Positions 25,889 to 34,492 of a stretch of DNA of 64,000 nucleotides are shown here, one piece after another. The translations under genes were made by a program, and so were the position numbers. Every line of letters begins with the position of its first letter. Within the stretch, counting starts at the first letter, position 1. Origin of the DNA: Bacteroidota bacterium (lineage in GTDB: Bacteria; Bacteroidota; Bacteroidia; Bacteroidales; Prolixibacteraceae); contig JAHEYT010000021.1 of NCBI GenBank assembly GCA_023251455.1, positions 57,968 to 121,967 on the forward strand, written 5' to 3'. Below the pieces are notes generated by a model. The model saw only the letters and a list, made by a program, of their open reading frames with translations. It did no database searches and was not told the origin of the DNA.

Positions 25889-28138
25889 TTATTTTTCTTC
25901 TTTCTGAACCGACCAGCCAAAGACCAGTCCGGCAACAAAGTAAACCAGCGCAACCACTCCTACTGCAAAGATGGTGTCACCAATGACACGTAACCAGCGA
26001 AGAGTTTGCATAAATGGTTGTTGCAGGAATTCGGCCGAGCGGGCGTACCACATGCCGTATTTCACACTGGCCACTGTTTGCAGCAGTCCAACCGGCAATA
26101 CGCTAATCAGCACCATCAACGCAAGCCCGATGTTGATCGACCAGAATGCTATGAACAAAGGCTTATCGTTCCACACACTTTTCACCCACATGTTCCGAAG
26201 AACAAACAGCATCAGCGAGATCCCCAACATTCCGTACACGCCAAACAAAGCGGTGTGACCATGAACTGCAGTGGTGTTCAAACCTTGCATGTAATACAAA
26301 GCAGTTGGTGGATTAATCAGGAATCCGAAAATACCGGCACCAACAAGGTTCCAGAATGCTACGGAAATCAATCCGTAAATCGGCCAGCGGTAAGCTGTCA
26401 GCCAGTTGGTGTGTCGGCTCAGTTTATAATTGTGCCATACTTCGAATCCCATCAGCACCAACGGAACGACTTCCAGCGCGCTGAATGTAGCTCCCAATGC
26501 AAGAATTGCGGTTGGTGTTCCGGTGAAATACAGGTGATGGAAAGTACCAATAATACCGCCGCCCAAAAAGATAATGGTTGAAAGTAATACCGCAGTGGTT
26601 GCAGTTTTTATCCGCAATAAGCCTAATTGTACAAAGATAAAGGCCGAAACAACGGCAGCAAAAACTTCGAAGAAACCTTCAACCCAAAGGTGAACTACCC
26701 ACCAGCGCCAGTATTCGGCAATGGCCAGGTTGGTTTGTTGTCCCCACATCAGACCGGCGCCGTAAAACGAGCCGATAGCAGCCGAAGCAACCACAAAAAG
26801 AATGATCAGGTTGCGGCTTTCAGAAGGAGTTTTCAGGATTGGGATTAACGGGCGAACCATCAATGCCAGCCAGATAAATAAACCGGCGAACAGGAAAATC
26901 TGCCAGAAGCGGCCAAGATCGACATATTCGTAACCCTGATGACCGAACCAGAAGTTTTCTGCAAGTCCCAGTTTCTGCATCACGCCCATCCACTGACCAG
27001 CCAATGAACCTATTACAATAACGAGAAGTGCGCCAAACAATACGTTTACTCCCAACCGCTGAAACTTCGGTTCGTAGCCCGAAACGGCCGGTGCAATATA
27101 GAGTCCGGTAGCCAACCATGAAGTTGCTATCCAGAAAATGGCCAATTGAACGTGCCAGGTTCGCGAGATTGAATAGGGTAAAATGGTATCGAGATTTAGC
27201 CCGTAAAATGAATTTCCTTCAACACCAAAATGCGCAGTAACAATTCCCAGAATCACCTGAACCAGAATTAGTGCAGTAACGATTACAAAATATTTTAGAG
27301 TGGCCTTCATGGAAGGAGTTGAAACCAGTGAAATCAATGGATTGGTTTCAGGCATTTCAAGATGTTCTTCGTTATCGCGTGAACGGGCATACTGATACGC
27401 CATTAAGGCAATACCCAGCAGCAAAATTATTACGCTAAAACCTGTCCAGATGTGCAAATCGCCGGTAGCAATGTTTCCAACCAGTTCTTCGTGCGGCCAG
27501 TTGTGCGTGTATGTCAGTTCACTGTTCGGGCGTTCGGTGACGCACGCCCACGATGCCCACCAAAAGAAGGCAGTCATCTTGTCCATCCGATCCTGAGATT
27601 TAATCGAATTTTCAGGAATGGAATAATTTCCGCGCAGTTTAGCCATTTCAGGATTGTTGGTAAACAGTCCCGAATAAAAAGTGCTGGTAGTTTGAATGGC
27701 CGAAGCTCTTGTAGAACTCACCGTTATTGTTTTGGCCGATTCGCTAAAGGTATTTTTCCGGATGTCCTGCTGAAGTCTAATCTTCAGAAAAGCCTGATCA
27801 GCCGGGTCAATTTCGGCGAATTTCTTAGTGAATTTTTCCATTGACAGGACATCGAGCATGGCGATAGCTTCCTTGTGAAGCCAGTCGGCAGTCCAATCGG
27901 GTGCCTGATACGCTCCGTGCCCCCAAACACTTCCCAATTCCTGACCGCCGATCGACTGCCAGATGTTCTGTCCGTCGCGAATATCCTGACCTGTAAACAG
28001 GACTGTTCCGTCGCTGGTTACTACTTTGTCAGGGATAGGCGGCGCCTGATGGTAAATCTCAATTCCGAAGTAACCGAGTACCCCGAAACTTAGCACCATA
28101 ACCGCTATAAACCCAAACCATAATTTCCGAATGTTCAT
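25889..28138 (-). CDS. norZ: quinol-dependent nitric oxide reductase (single-subunit qNOR)
   Basis: This 749-residue membrane protein is a qNOR. The N-terminal NorC-like extension starts at about 25-60 (KVVTSDGTVLFTGQDIRDGQ). The NorB-like core keeps the metal ligands: His329 (RTWHVQL), His483 (VVHLWVEGFFE), His534/535 (GTFHHLYF) and His626/628 (AVHGHTALFG). The heme-copper-oxidase superfamily core spans about 12 helices. The enzyme reduces 2 NO to N2O with quinol. Its upstream dyad and -7 box (28205-28252) suggest activator-dependent expression by the divergent Crp/Fnr-family regulator. Confidence 0.95.
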   Translation of the reverse strand: MNIRKLWFGFIAVMVLSFGVLGYFGIEIYHQAPPIPDKVVTSDGTVLFTGQDIRDGQNIWQSIGGQELGSVWGHGAYQAPDWTADWLHKEAIAMLDVLSMEKFTKKFAEIDPADQAFLKIRLQQDIRKNTFSESAKTITVSSTRASAIQTTSTFYSGLFTNNPEMAKLRGNYSIPENSIKSQDRMDKMTAFFWWASWACVTERPNSELTYTHNWPHEELVGNIATGDLHIWTGFSVIILLLGIALMAYQYARSRDNEEHLEMPETNPLISLVSTPSMKATLKYFVIVTALILVQVILGIVTAHFGVEGNSFYGLNLDTILPYSISRTWHVQLAIFWIATSWLATGLYIAPAVSGYEPKFQRLGVNVLFGALLVIVIGSLAGQWMGVMQKLGLAENFWFGHQGYEYVDLGRFWQIFLFAGLFIWLALMVRPLIPILKTPSESRNLIILFVVASAAIGSFYGAGLMWGQQTNLAIAEYWRWWVVHLWVEGFFEVFAAVVSAFIFVQLGLLRIKTATTAVLLSTIIFLGGGIIGTFHHLYFTGTPTAILALGATFSALEVVPLVLMGFEVWHNYKLSRHTNWLTAYRWPIYGLISVAFWNLVGAGIFGFLINPPTALYYMQGLNTTAVHGHTALFGVYGMLGISLMLFVLRNMWVKSVWNDKPLFIAFWSINIGLALMVLISVLPVGLLQTVASVKYGMWYARSAEFLQQPFMQTLRWLRVIGDTIFAVGVVALVYFVAGLVFGWSVQKEEK

Positions 28139-28204
28139 AGTGTGTTGTTTTTAAAATTTAGATATAGTTTTTTGGATATAAAATCCGGCTTCAATGTTCT
28201 GAAA

Positions 28205-28212
28205 CAAATATA
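28205..28212 (-). promoter_or_regulatory. norZ -7 box TATATTTG
   Basis: TATATTTG on the minus strand exactly matches the Bacteroidota -7 consensus TAnnTTTG. It predicts a start near 28201 and a 5' UTR of about 62 nt. No TTTG is found at -33; the dyad at 28233-28252 stands there instead. Confidence 0.6.
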
Positions 28213-28232
28213 GATGAGGTAAATTGTGTACA

Positions 28233-28252
28233 TTTATGAGCGAGATCATAAA
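28233..28252. promoter_or_regulatory. Crp/Fnr-type operator TTTATGA-N6-TCATAAA
   Basis: A perfect 7-bp dyad with a 6-bp spacer shares the TGA-N6-TCA geometry of Crp-family sites. Its centre (28242.5) is at -41.5 relative to the start predicted from the norZ -7 box, the class II activator position. The neighbouring regulator gene at 28396 is the obvious candidate. It could also help control that gene in the opposite direction. Confidence 0.65.
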
Positions 28253-28348
28253 GGCAAAAATCTATTAAAACACAGAATAACAGCATAATAGCGCATAAAT
28301 TTGATTGATTTCAGAAAATGGATTGAGATAAATAAAAGATTAAAGCCT

Positions 28349-28377
28349 CTTTATTTATTCTTTTAGGATAAATAAAG
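28349..28377 (+). promoter_or_regulatory. dyad CTTTATTTAT/ATAAATAAAG before the Crp/Fnr regulator
   Basis: Perfect 10-bp arms with a 9-nt loop lie 18 bp before the start codon at 28396. A -7-like TAAATTTG occurs at 28296-28303, so the dyad would lie in the leader RNA. It may be an autoregulatory operator or an AU-rich RNA stem. Confidence 0.45.
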
Positions 28378-28395
28378 TTCTAAAACACACGAAAA

Positions 28396-28989
28396 ATGAT
28401 TGAAGAAAATATTCTTGTACAGTACGGCGCGGTGGAAGTAAATCTTGAAAAGGGAGCTTTTCTTTTTCATGAAAAAGAGCGTGCCGCGCACTATTTTCAG
28501 GTGAAAACCGGAAAAATAAAGATGTTCAACCTGAATGCTGAAGGGAAACTGTTTACCCAAGGAATGTTTGAAGCCGGCGAAAGCTTCGGAGAGCCGCCTC
28601 TGTTCGACGATTCAAATTATCCGGCATGTACCGTTGCTGAAGAAAATACCTGTTTATATAAACTACCCAAGCAAAAGTTTTTCAAACTCCTGAAAGAAAA
28701 TCCTGAAATACATTTCAAGATTACCCGGATGTTCGCTACACGTTTGCTTTACAAATCGATGCTCCTGAAGGAAATTTCGAGTTTTAAACCGGAACACCGC
28801 ATTTTAAGCCTGCTCGATTACCTGAAGAAGGAAGAAGGAATTCCGGCAGACCAGAAGTTCGAAGTCAGCCTCACCCGCCAGCATATCGCCGACCTCACCG
28901 GACTGCGCGTCGAAACCGTGATCCGTTCGGTAAAAACTCTCGAAAAAGAAGGAACTTTAAAACTTATCGGGCACAAGATTTTCCGCTAA
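28396..28989 (+). CDS. Crp/Fnr-family transcriptional regulator
   Basis: The 197 residues comprise a cyclic-nucleotide-binding-like β barrel (about 10-115: GEVxLEKG-like VEVNLEKGAFLF, FEAGESFGEPPLF), a long dimerisation helix and a Crp winged helix-turn-helix (VSLTRQHIADLTGLRVETVIRSVKTLEKEG). The cAMP-contact Arg/Ser of Crp is not conserved and no Fnr-type N-terminal cysteine cluster is present, so the effector may be another signal such as NO or heme. It is divergent from norZ with a shared 257-bp region that contains two dyads. Confidence 0.9.
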   Translation: MIEENILVQYGAVEVNLEKGAFLFHEKERAAHYFQVKTGKIKMFNLNAEGKLFTQGMFEAGESFGEPPLFDDSNYPACTVAEENTCLYKLPKQKFFKLLKENPEIHFKITRMFATRLLYKSMLLKEISSFKPEHRILSLLDYLKKEEGIPADQKFEVSLTRQHIADLTGLRVETVIRSVKTLEKEGTLKLIGHKIFR

Positions 28990-29020
28990 AACAAGCTAAT
29001 TTGCGATTTTCGATGGCCGA

Positions 29021-29743
29021 TTAACCCTGCAACTCCTGCTCCAGTTCGATGGCCTTTTTGTGCAATACGTTGTTTTCAAGGTGAATGTGCATGACTAAAT
29101 CAGCCTCAAATTCGCTGAGTTTATTAAAAAACGAGCAAAAAACCGGACTGGCATCTTCCAGAGCTGAATAATTATTACACAACCGTTTAATTTGCTTTAT
29201 AATAATCCCCGAAGTATCATGTTCAAATTCAACCACAGTAATCAGCGATTTAACTGACAATCCGGTTGGCATGCCTTGACCTGTAGTTTTGCTCAATTCT
29301 AAATTCCTGATCAATGGGAATAAGGCCAATTCTTCCTTTTGCATGTGCTGTTTCATGTCATTTCCTAACTGACGAAACAATTCACTTAGTCGTTTAAGAT
29401 CAATATTGTTTGTTTCCCGACTTTCTAAAACCGTTTTAAACATCGCCGATATCTCCGGAACAGTAACGTTTACATACAGGTGATGCGACTCAACAATGTG
29501 CTCAATTAGCGACCCCAGCGACCAATTGTCAAAGTCTTTATCAACATTTGTCGATAAAGCTGATTGAAGTTCTTTGAAAACAGCTAATTCATCACAATTG
29601 TAAACAGCACAGGCCTCGCTTAATGAATACTTTCCTTTGTTGTAAAAGTCAATGCCGTATCTTCTGAATACCTGTATGGTGGAAGAATTTAATCTGGCAA
29701 TCTCACCAATAGCGTTTCCCTGCAAATTCACTGTTTTTTCCAT
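29021..29743 (-). CDS. Ric paralogue lacking the N-terminal cysteine pair
   Basis: The 240 residues align with Ric along their length, including hemerythrin ligands HHLYV, HMQKEELALFPL, EFEHDTSG and HIHLENN. The ScdA motif that reads GIDFCCGG in the paralogue at 25084 reads GIDFYNKG here (Tyr34-Asn35 in place of the two Cys). Di-iron binding looks preserved, while any thiol-based repair step would be lost, so it may be an NO sensor, scavenger or partner of Ric. It converges on the Crp/Fnr regulator gene, with 31 bp between the two stop codons, and has its own upstream region. Confidence 0.85.
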   Translation of the reverse strand: MEKTVNLQGNAIGEIARLNSSTIQVFRRYGIDFYNKGKYSLSEACAVYNCDELAVFKELQSALSTNVDKDFDNWSLGSLIEHIVESHHLYVNVTVPEISAMFKTVLESRETNNIDLKRLSELFRQLGNDMKQHMQKEELALFPLIRNLELSKTTGQGMPTGLSVKSLITVVEFEHDTSGIIIKQIKRLCNNYSALEDASPVFCSFFNKLSEFEADLVMHIHLENNVLHKKAIELEQELQG

Positions 29744-29824
29744 GCCCCTAATCTTTAATTAAGCCCAAACGTTTTATCGTTTATGAAGTTATCAAATTCA
29801 ACTCAGATTACCTTGTAAGATCCA

Positions 29825-32800
29825 TTACAATTCCAGTTTCTTTTCCTTTGGCGAAGCACCCATTTTCAATACTCCTGAAGCATGACGATAAAAATGCCCG
29901 CGCAAATCTTTGGCGTAATCGTTCAGGATTTGAGTACCCAAACCATTGTAATCGCCACAGCGGAACAGGGCTCGTCCCAGAATAATTTCACGCAGCGCAT
30001 TGTTGCGGGTGCTGGTGTCGGTGCCGCTGGCCGGTGTATCCTGAATCGCTTTCTGAATGGTTGTCATCGCATGACCAGTCATCCCTTTCATTTGCAGCAA
30101 TTCGAACAGCACTTTGGCCGGAACTTCGCTGGCCAGCGTTTCGAAAGCTACCGCCACCGCCCGGAAATGCGAAAACTCGCTTTCAGGAGTAAGCATTTTA
30201 GCCATGCGGATAACCGAAGGCAGCACTTCCTGCTTGCGCGATTTTCCCAATGCAATCACCAAACTATCGAGGTAGCTCATGCTCATGCCAAACTGGCCCA
30301 TTCCGGTGTAATTCCATCCTTTGTCCCAGGCCTGAAATCCGTCGACTGCCTTTTGTAAAACCTCCCACCCCGAGTTGTTGTCGAGCATTCCGAGAATGCG
30401 GGCGAATACTAATTTTTCTTCCGGAGAAACAGCCAGATTAAGTTGGTCGGTTAACGCCGGAATTCCCTTTTCTGTATCCCACATCACGATTTCCAGTCCG
30501 TCAAGTTCGTGCGTCAGCATCTTGGCGGCTTTCTCTACATCTTCAAATTTCGGTGGATAATTATCCTGATCGGTTAACACCCTTGGTTGCAAACTTTCGA
30601 TCTGAACCAAACGTTTTTGCAGTGCTTTGATATCGATGTAGCGAATTCGCTGGTTGTTGGCAGCCGCCATCGCAGCTCCCATTCCAACAGCGTACCCCTG
30701 GTTTTGCAAACAAGGCTGCATCCGGATCACCGGCATGGCATCGCGATGGGCCGAAGCACCCAATCCGGTCACCACAATTCCTTCCAGACCTTTTGGAAGC
30801 AGAGCGCGGAAAGGCACATTGGCCAGCACATCCACCCCGCTGTGCGCCGGAGGTTTCAGGGCAAAAAACGGATCGATCGTGAACCCATGCGTGTCGAACG
30901 AACTTTCGTGAATCGAAATCGTGTCGGGATAAGTACGTCCGTTGTAAACATCGAGTACTGAAATGGTGAAGTCGCCATTCATCCGGCGGCGTTCGCGGGT
31001 TTGAGGGAGTTTTCCCAAATCGAACTGATCTTTGAATTTCTCCTTCCCAACGATGAAAGTCGCCCAAACATCAATCATATCAGAGTCGTCGGTAAACGTC
31101 CAGTCGGTATTATTGTAAAAATCATCCGGATTTTTGGGTGGCATTCCGGCGCCCTGAACAGCCACATTGTTGCCGTCGGTGTACGAATATCCGGCGCCCG
31201 CAGCAATGGCAATGTCGGCGCTTCCGGTTGAATCGATAATGGTTTGCGCCAAAACAACACCGCGTCCGTAAGGCGTTGAAACCACCACACCTTTTACCTG
31301 CTTATCCACAACATAGGCACCAATGCCAATCACGCCAAACCAGATTTCGCCGCCTGCTTTGCGAATTTCAGAACGGAACCACTCCGTTTTCCAGTCGAAC
31401 ACCCATTCGTCCAAACGCTCTTTCTGGCGTGTATTATTTGCTCCAAGCGATTTCACACCGGCATCCACTTCGTTCGTAAAACCGTGGCGATAACCATGAT
31501 AATAACGGCCAATCATACCCAGCGTGCCAATGCCGCCCATGCCGTGCAGATATTCGATCACCAGTGTTTTGGCGCCATTGCGGGCAGCCCCCACACCAGC
31601 CGGCGCACCGGCAGTTCCGCCACCCATCACTACCACATCGAAAGTGCCAAGTACCGGCAAATGGGTTGCTTCGGCTTTTACCACACCAATATTCAGCGAA
31701 GGCCGCAAACCTTCGAGCAGCTCACCCACATCGCCGGTTTTTATTTCCTGAAGTAATTTCCCCTGAACAATCAACTTTTCAGTATCACGAATAAGAACAG
31801 CCTGCATGGCGGCTTCTTCGCCAATACGCTCGCCAATGCGAATCATCACAGCGGGTTGCAACAGTTTCTCTGCAGCTTTACGCGAAATGTCGGCACAAGC
31901 GCCCAACACAAACAAGCGTTCCACTTTTTTAGGCTGAAACGCTTTTAAACTGGCCTGCTCCAAATCTATCGACTCTTCTTCTAAATGCTTCTGGCCAACG
32001 ACCCAATCGGGCGAAACCTGAAACAATAAATCGGACGATTCCACCTGATTAGGGTCCCAGGTCAGGTCGCGGGCGATCTGCTCAGCCCGGGCAAACGAAG
32101 CCATCGAAGCATCGGGCATATCAACCTGCACCCTGTAGTCGTAAACTTTATATGTTTTTTCTTTTATCTGAATGCTTTTGGTATCGTCGACCAATGTTAA
32201 CCCTGAAGCTTTTTTGGGTTGATTGCCAACCACCACAAAGCGGAAATCCTGCTTCCCTGCCGGATATTCGGTAAACTTAGCCGACGACATTCGGGCAATC
32301 GTAGCCCGCGGCGTAGCATCAATCACTGTTTTGGCTACCACAACCTGCCTTCCGGAGCGATTGGAAATAACCACTCCAGCTATCTTTCCGTTTTCGTCGA
32401 AAACCAAATCGGTCACATAGGTCGAATAGAGGAAGCCAATTTTATTGCTGATTAATTCCTGATCGAGCGTGCGTTTGATCAGCATTGGCGTGGGTTGCCC
32501 ATCACCAAATAGTTTTTTGCCGAGATCCGTGTTGGTTGCTCCTTCAAAAAACCGGTAAGTTCCGCAAAGGTCCTCGCCCAAGTAAGGTTCCTGGGCCGCC
32601 AGAAACACGGATGCTCCTTTTTTCGAGGCAGCCACAGCTGCAGCAACTCCGGAAGTTGAACCGCCAATTACCACTACATCAACCTTGTAGGCAATCGGTA
32701 TTTCGCGTTCGGACTGAAAACAGTATTTTATATTTTGAAGATTTGCCGCTTTGGCTTGCTGAATACCCCATAGGCCGGAAGTGGCCACAAAAGCGGTTCC

Positions 32801-32836
32801 GGCAGCAGTTGTCCGGAGAAAATCACGACGTTTCAT
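29825..32836 (-). CDS. Tat-exported flavoprotein with two FAD-binding modules
   Basis: This 1003-residue protein begins with a twin-arginine signal (MKRRDFLRTT, cleavage near AKA at about 30). Two Rossmann FAD-binding segments are present: VDVVVIGGSTSGVAAAVAAS (about 52-71) and FDVVVMGGGTAGAPAGVGAA (about 399-418). The first module contains a PF12831-like extension and the second continues into the large C-terminal half with FAD_oxidored character; the last 150 residues look helical. The exported location suggests a periplasmic oxidation or reduction reaction. Substrate and electron acceptor are unknown, and the neighbours do not identify them. Confidence 0.82.
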   Translation of the reverse strand: MKRRDFLRTTAAGTAFVATSGLWGIQQAKAANLQNIKYCFQSEREIPIAYKVDVVVIGGSTSGVAAAVAASKKGASVFLAAQEPYLGEDLCGTYRFFEGATNTDLGKKLFGDGQPTPMLIKRTLDQELISNKIGFLYSTYVTDLVFDENGKIAGVVISNRSGRQVVVAKTVIDATPRATIARMSSAKFTEYPAGKQDFRFVVVGNQPKKASGLTLVDDTKSIQIKEKTYKVYDYRVQVDMPDASMASFARAEQIARDLTWDPNQVESSDLLFQVSPDWVVGQKHLEEESIDLEQASLKAFQPKKVERLFVLGACADISRKAAEKLLQPAVMIRIGERIGEEAAMQAVLIRDTEKLIVQGKLLQEIKTGDVGELLEGLRPSLNIGVVKAEATHLPVLGTFDVVVMGGGTAGAPAGVGAARNGAKTLVIEYLHGMGGIGTLGMIGRYYHGYRHGFTNEVDAGVKSLGANNTRQKERLDEWVFDWKTEWFRSEIRKAGGEIWFGVIGIGAYVVDKQVKGVVVSTPYGRGVVLAQTIIDSTGSADIAIAAGAGYSYTDGNNVAVQGAGMPPKNPDDFYNNTDWTFTDDSDMIDVWATFIVGKEKFKDQFDLGKLPQTRERRRMNGDFTISVLDVYNGRTYPDTISIHESSFDTHGFTIDPFFALKPPAHSGVDVLANVPFRALLPKGLEGIVVTGLGASAHRDAMPVIRMQPCLQNQGYAVGMGAAMAAANNQRIRYIDIKALQKRLVQIESLQPRVLTDQDNYPPKFEDVEKAAKMLTHELDGLEIVMWDTEKGIPALTDQLNLAVSPEEKLVFARILGMLDNNSGWEVLQKAVDGFQAWDKGWNYTGMGQFGMSMSYLDSLVIALGKSRKQEVLPSVIRMAKMLTPESEFSHFRAVAVAFETLASEVPAKVLFELLQMKGMTGHAMTTIQKAIQDTPASGTDTSTRNNALREIILGRALFRCGDYNGLGTQILNDYAKDLRGHFYRHASGVLKMGASPKEKKLEL

Positions 32837-32897
32837 TCGGTTGGTTTATTTAGGTTTCGGCGGATAAAGTTAATCGAAAATGCCATATTATTTGCAT

Positions 32898-32917
32898 CCG
32901 TTCACTAAAGTGAACGG
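32898..32917. repeat. 20-bp perfect palindrome
   Basis: CCGTTCACT-AA-AGTGAACGG has 9-bp arms. It lies between two same-strand genes (UMF1-type transporter upstream, flavoprotein downstream in transcription order). No T tract is visible. It may be an operator or a dispersed repeat. Confidence 0.55.
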
Positions 32918-32981
32918 CAAAGAATAGCGCGCTGAATAAGAAATGTTTGATCGAAATGGGAATGATCCGATATCATCCGTT

Positions 32982-34331
32982 TTAACTTATGGACATGCTA
33001 TTTTTAGCCCTTGCCTCAATCCATGTTCTCCGATATAACAGCAACATAAAAAACAAGCTGATTACAAAAAATACGGTAATGGCCAGCACCGAAAAACGCA
33101 TACTTCCAGTCATTGCTTCGATTAGCCCAAAACTAAAGGTACCGGCAACAGTGGCGAGTTTCTCCATCACATCGTAAAAACTGAAGAACGAGGTGTGGTC
33201 GGTGGTATCGGCCGGAAGCATCTTGGAATAGGTGCTGCGTGCCAGCGATTGCGAGCCGCCCATGACGATTCCGATAAAGAATGCGACTATTAAAAATCCA
33301 ACGGCATCAGTTACAAAATAAGCTCCGATACAAACTAAAGTCCACGATCCGATTGTAATCATCAGGGCACGCAGGTTCCCAATTTTTTCTGAAATACGGG
33401 CAAACATCCATGCTCCCAACATTCCTACCAACTGGATGGCCAGAATGGTTGGAATAAGTATATTTTCTCTCAGGCCTAATTCTTTTTCGCCATACGTAGC
33501 AGCCATAAACATGGTCGTCAGTACGCCCATCATCAGGAAGAAAAAGCCGGTGAGGTAAAGACTAAGCCGGTATGACTTCCGGATTTGATTGAATACCGTT
33601 CGCAATTCCTTATACCCATTGGTCCAAACAGACTCATGTTTCATTCGCTGGCGATAAGTGTATTTGGGTAATCGGCTGAAAGTGATTTGTGAGAAACCAA
33701 TCCACCAGATGAAGACTGTCACGAATGAAATACGTGCTGGTAAAGAGCTATCGTAGGCAATGCCAAATAAATCGGGCTTCATGATCATCAGCAGGTTAAA
33801 AAGCAGCAATACAACACCCCCCAGATAACCCATGGAATATCCACGAGCGCTGATTCGATCCTGATCTTTGGGTTCAGCAATAACGGGAAGGAAAGAATTG
33901 TAGAATACTATACTTCCGCCATAGCCAATGGTTCCAAGCGAAAACGCAATTACGCCCAGTTCGATGTGGCTTTTATCGAAGAAAAACAGCGCTCCGCAAG
34001 CCGTTGCTCCAATCAGGGTAAAGGCACGCATAAAACCTCTTCGTCGTCCGGTATAATCGGCCATCGAGGAAAATAAGGGAGACATGATAGCCACAAGTAA
34101 ATAAGCGACAGCAATTGCCCATGAATAAAGCACTGTATTGATTACCGGAGCACCAAAGAATGAAACTATAAAATTGTCGCCCGTGCGGGTTATGGTGTTG
34201 TAATAAATGGGGAAAATAGCCGATGCAATGGTTAGCTGGTACACCGAATTTGCCCAATCGTACATCACCCAGCCTCGTACAATACGTTTATCACCTTTTA
34301 CAATCGTTTGTACGTCATTTCGTATAATCAT
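32982..34331 (-). CDS. MFS transporter of the UMF1/Atg22-like family
   Basis: This 449-residue membrane protein has about 12 hydrophobic helices. It starts with the family signature RGWVMYDWANSVYQL (about 18-32) and has an MFS-type loop (SMADYTGRRRGFMRAF). UMF1 transporters of bacteria are related to fungal Atg22 and are thought to export small molecules such as amino acids, but substrates are unproven. It is followed on the minus strand by the palindrome at 32898 and the flavoprotein gene. Confidence 0.88.
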   Translation of the reverse strand: MIIRNDVQTIVKGDKRIVRGWVMYDWANSVYQLTIASAIFPIYYNTITRTGDNFIVSFFGAPVINTVLYSWAIAVAYLLVAIMSPLFSSMADYTGRRRGFMRAFTLIGATACGALFFFDKSHIELGVIAFSLGTIGYGGSIVFYNSFLPVIAEPKDQDRISARGYSMGYLGGVVLLLFNLLMIMKPDLFGIAYDSSLPARISFVTVFIWWIGFSQITFSRLPKYTYRQRMKHESVWTNGYKELRTVFNQIRKSYRLSLYLTGFFFLMMGVLTTMFMAATYGEKELGLRENILIPTILAIQLVGMLGAWMFARISEKIGNLRALMITIGSWTLVCIGAYFVTDAVGFLIVAFFIGIVMGGSQSLARSTYSKMLPADTTDHTSFFSFYDVMEKLATVAGTFSFGLIEAMTGSMRFSVLAITVFFVISLFFMLLLYRRTWIEARAKNSMSIS

Positions 34332-34425
34332 GCCTTCTCCAGTTTTATAGTTGCAATATGGTTTGTTTAAAAGCCAAGTTTTGCGTAAACGTAGTTATTT
34401 CTTTTTTTCATTTATACCGAATATT

Positions 34426-34458
34426 AAAAAAAATGCCCACCCTTTGAGGCAGGCATTT
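34426..34458 (-). terminator. Rho-independent terminator after the GH2 gene
   Basis: AAATGCC and GGCATTT form a stem with a 14-nt loop. On the minus strand the stem is followed by a T8 tract (A8 at 34426-34433 on the plus strand), placed just beyond the GH2 stop codon. Confidence 0.72.
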
Positions 34459-34492
34459 CATATCAGTTAAAACAAACTTTCCTGTTGTTTTG

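Noticed and set aside
29780..29796. TTTATGA-N5-TCAAA as a second Crp/Fnr site before the Ric paralogue
   Set aside because: The spacer is 5 rather than 6, the right half diverges and its distance from the nearest -7-like box (AACGTTTG) is about 26, not 41.5.
30561..31067. 168-codon minus-strand frame within the flavoprotein
   Set aside because: Same strand but different frame from the flavoprotein, with no signal or domain.
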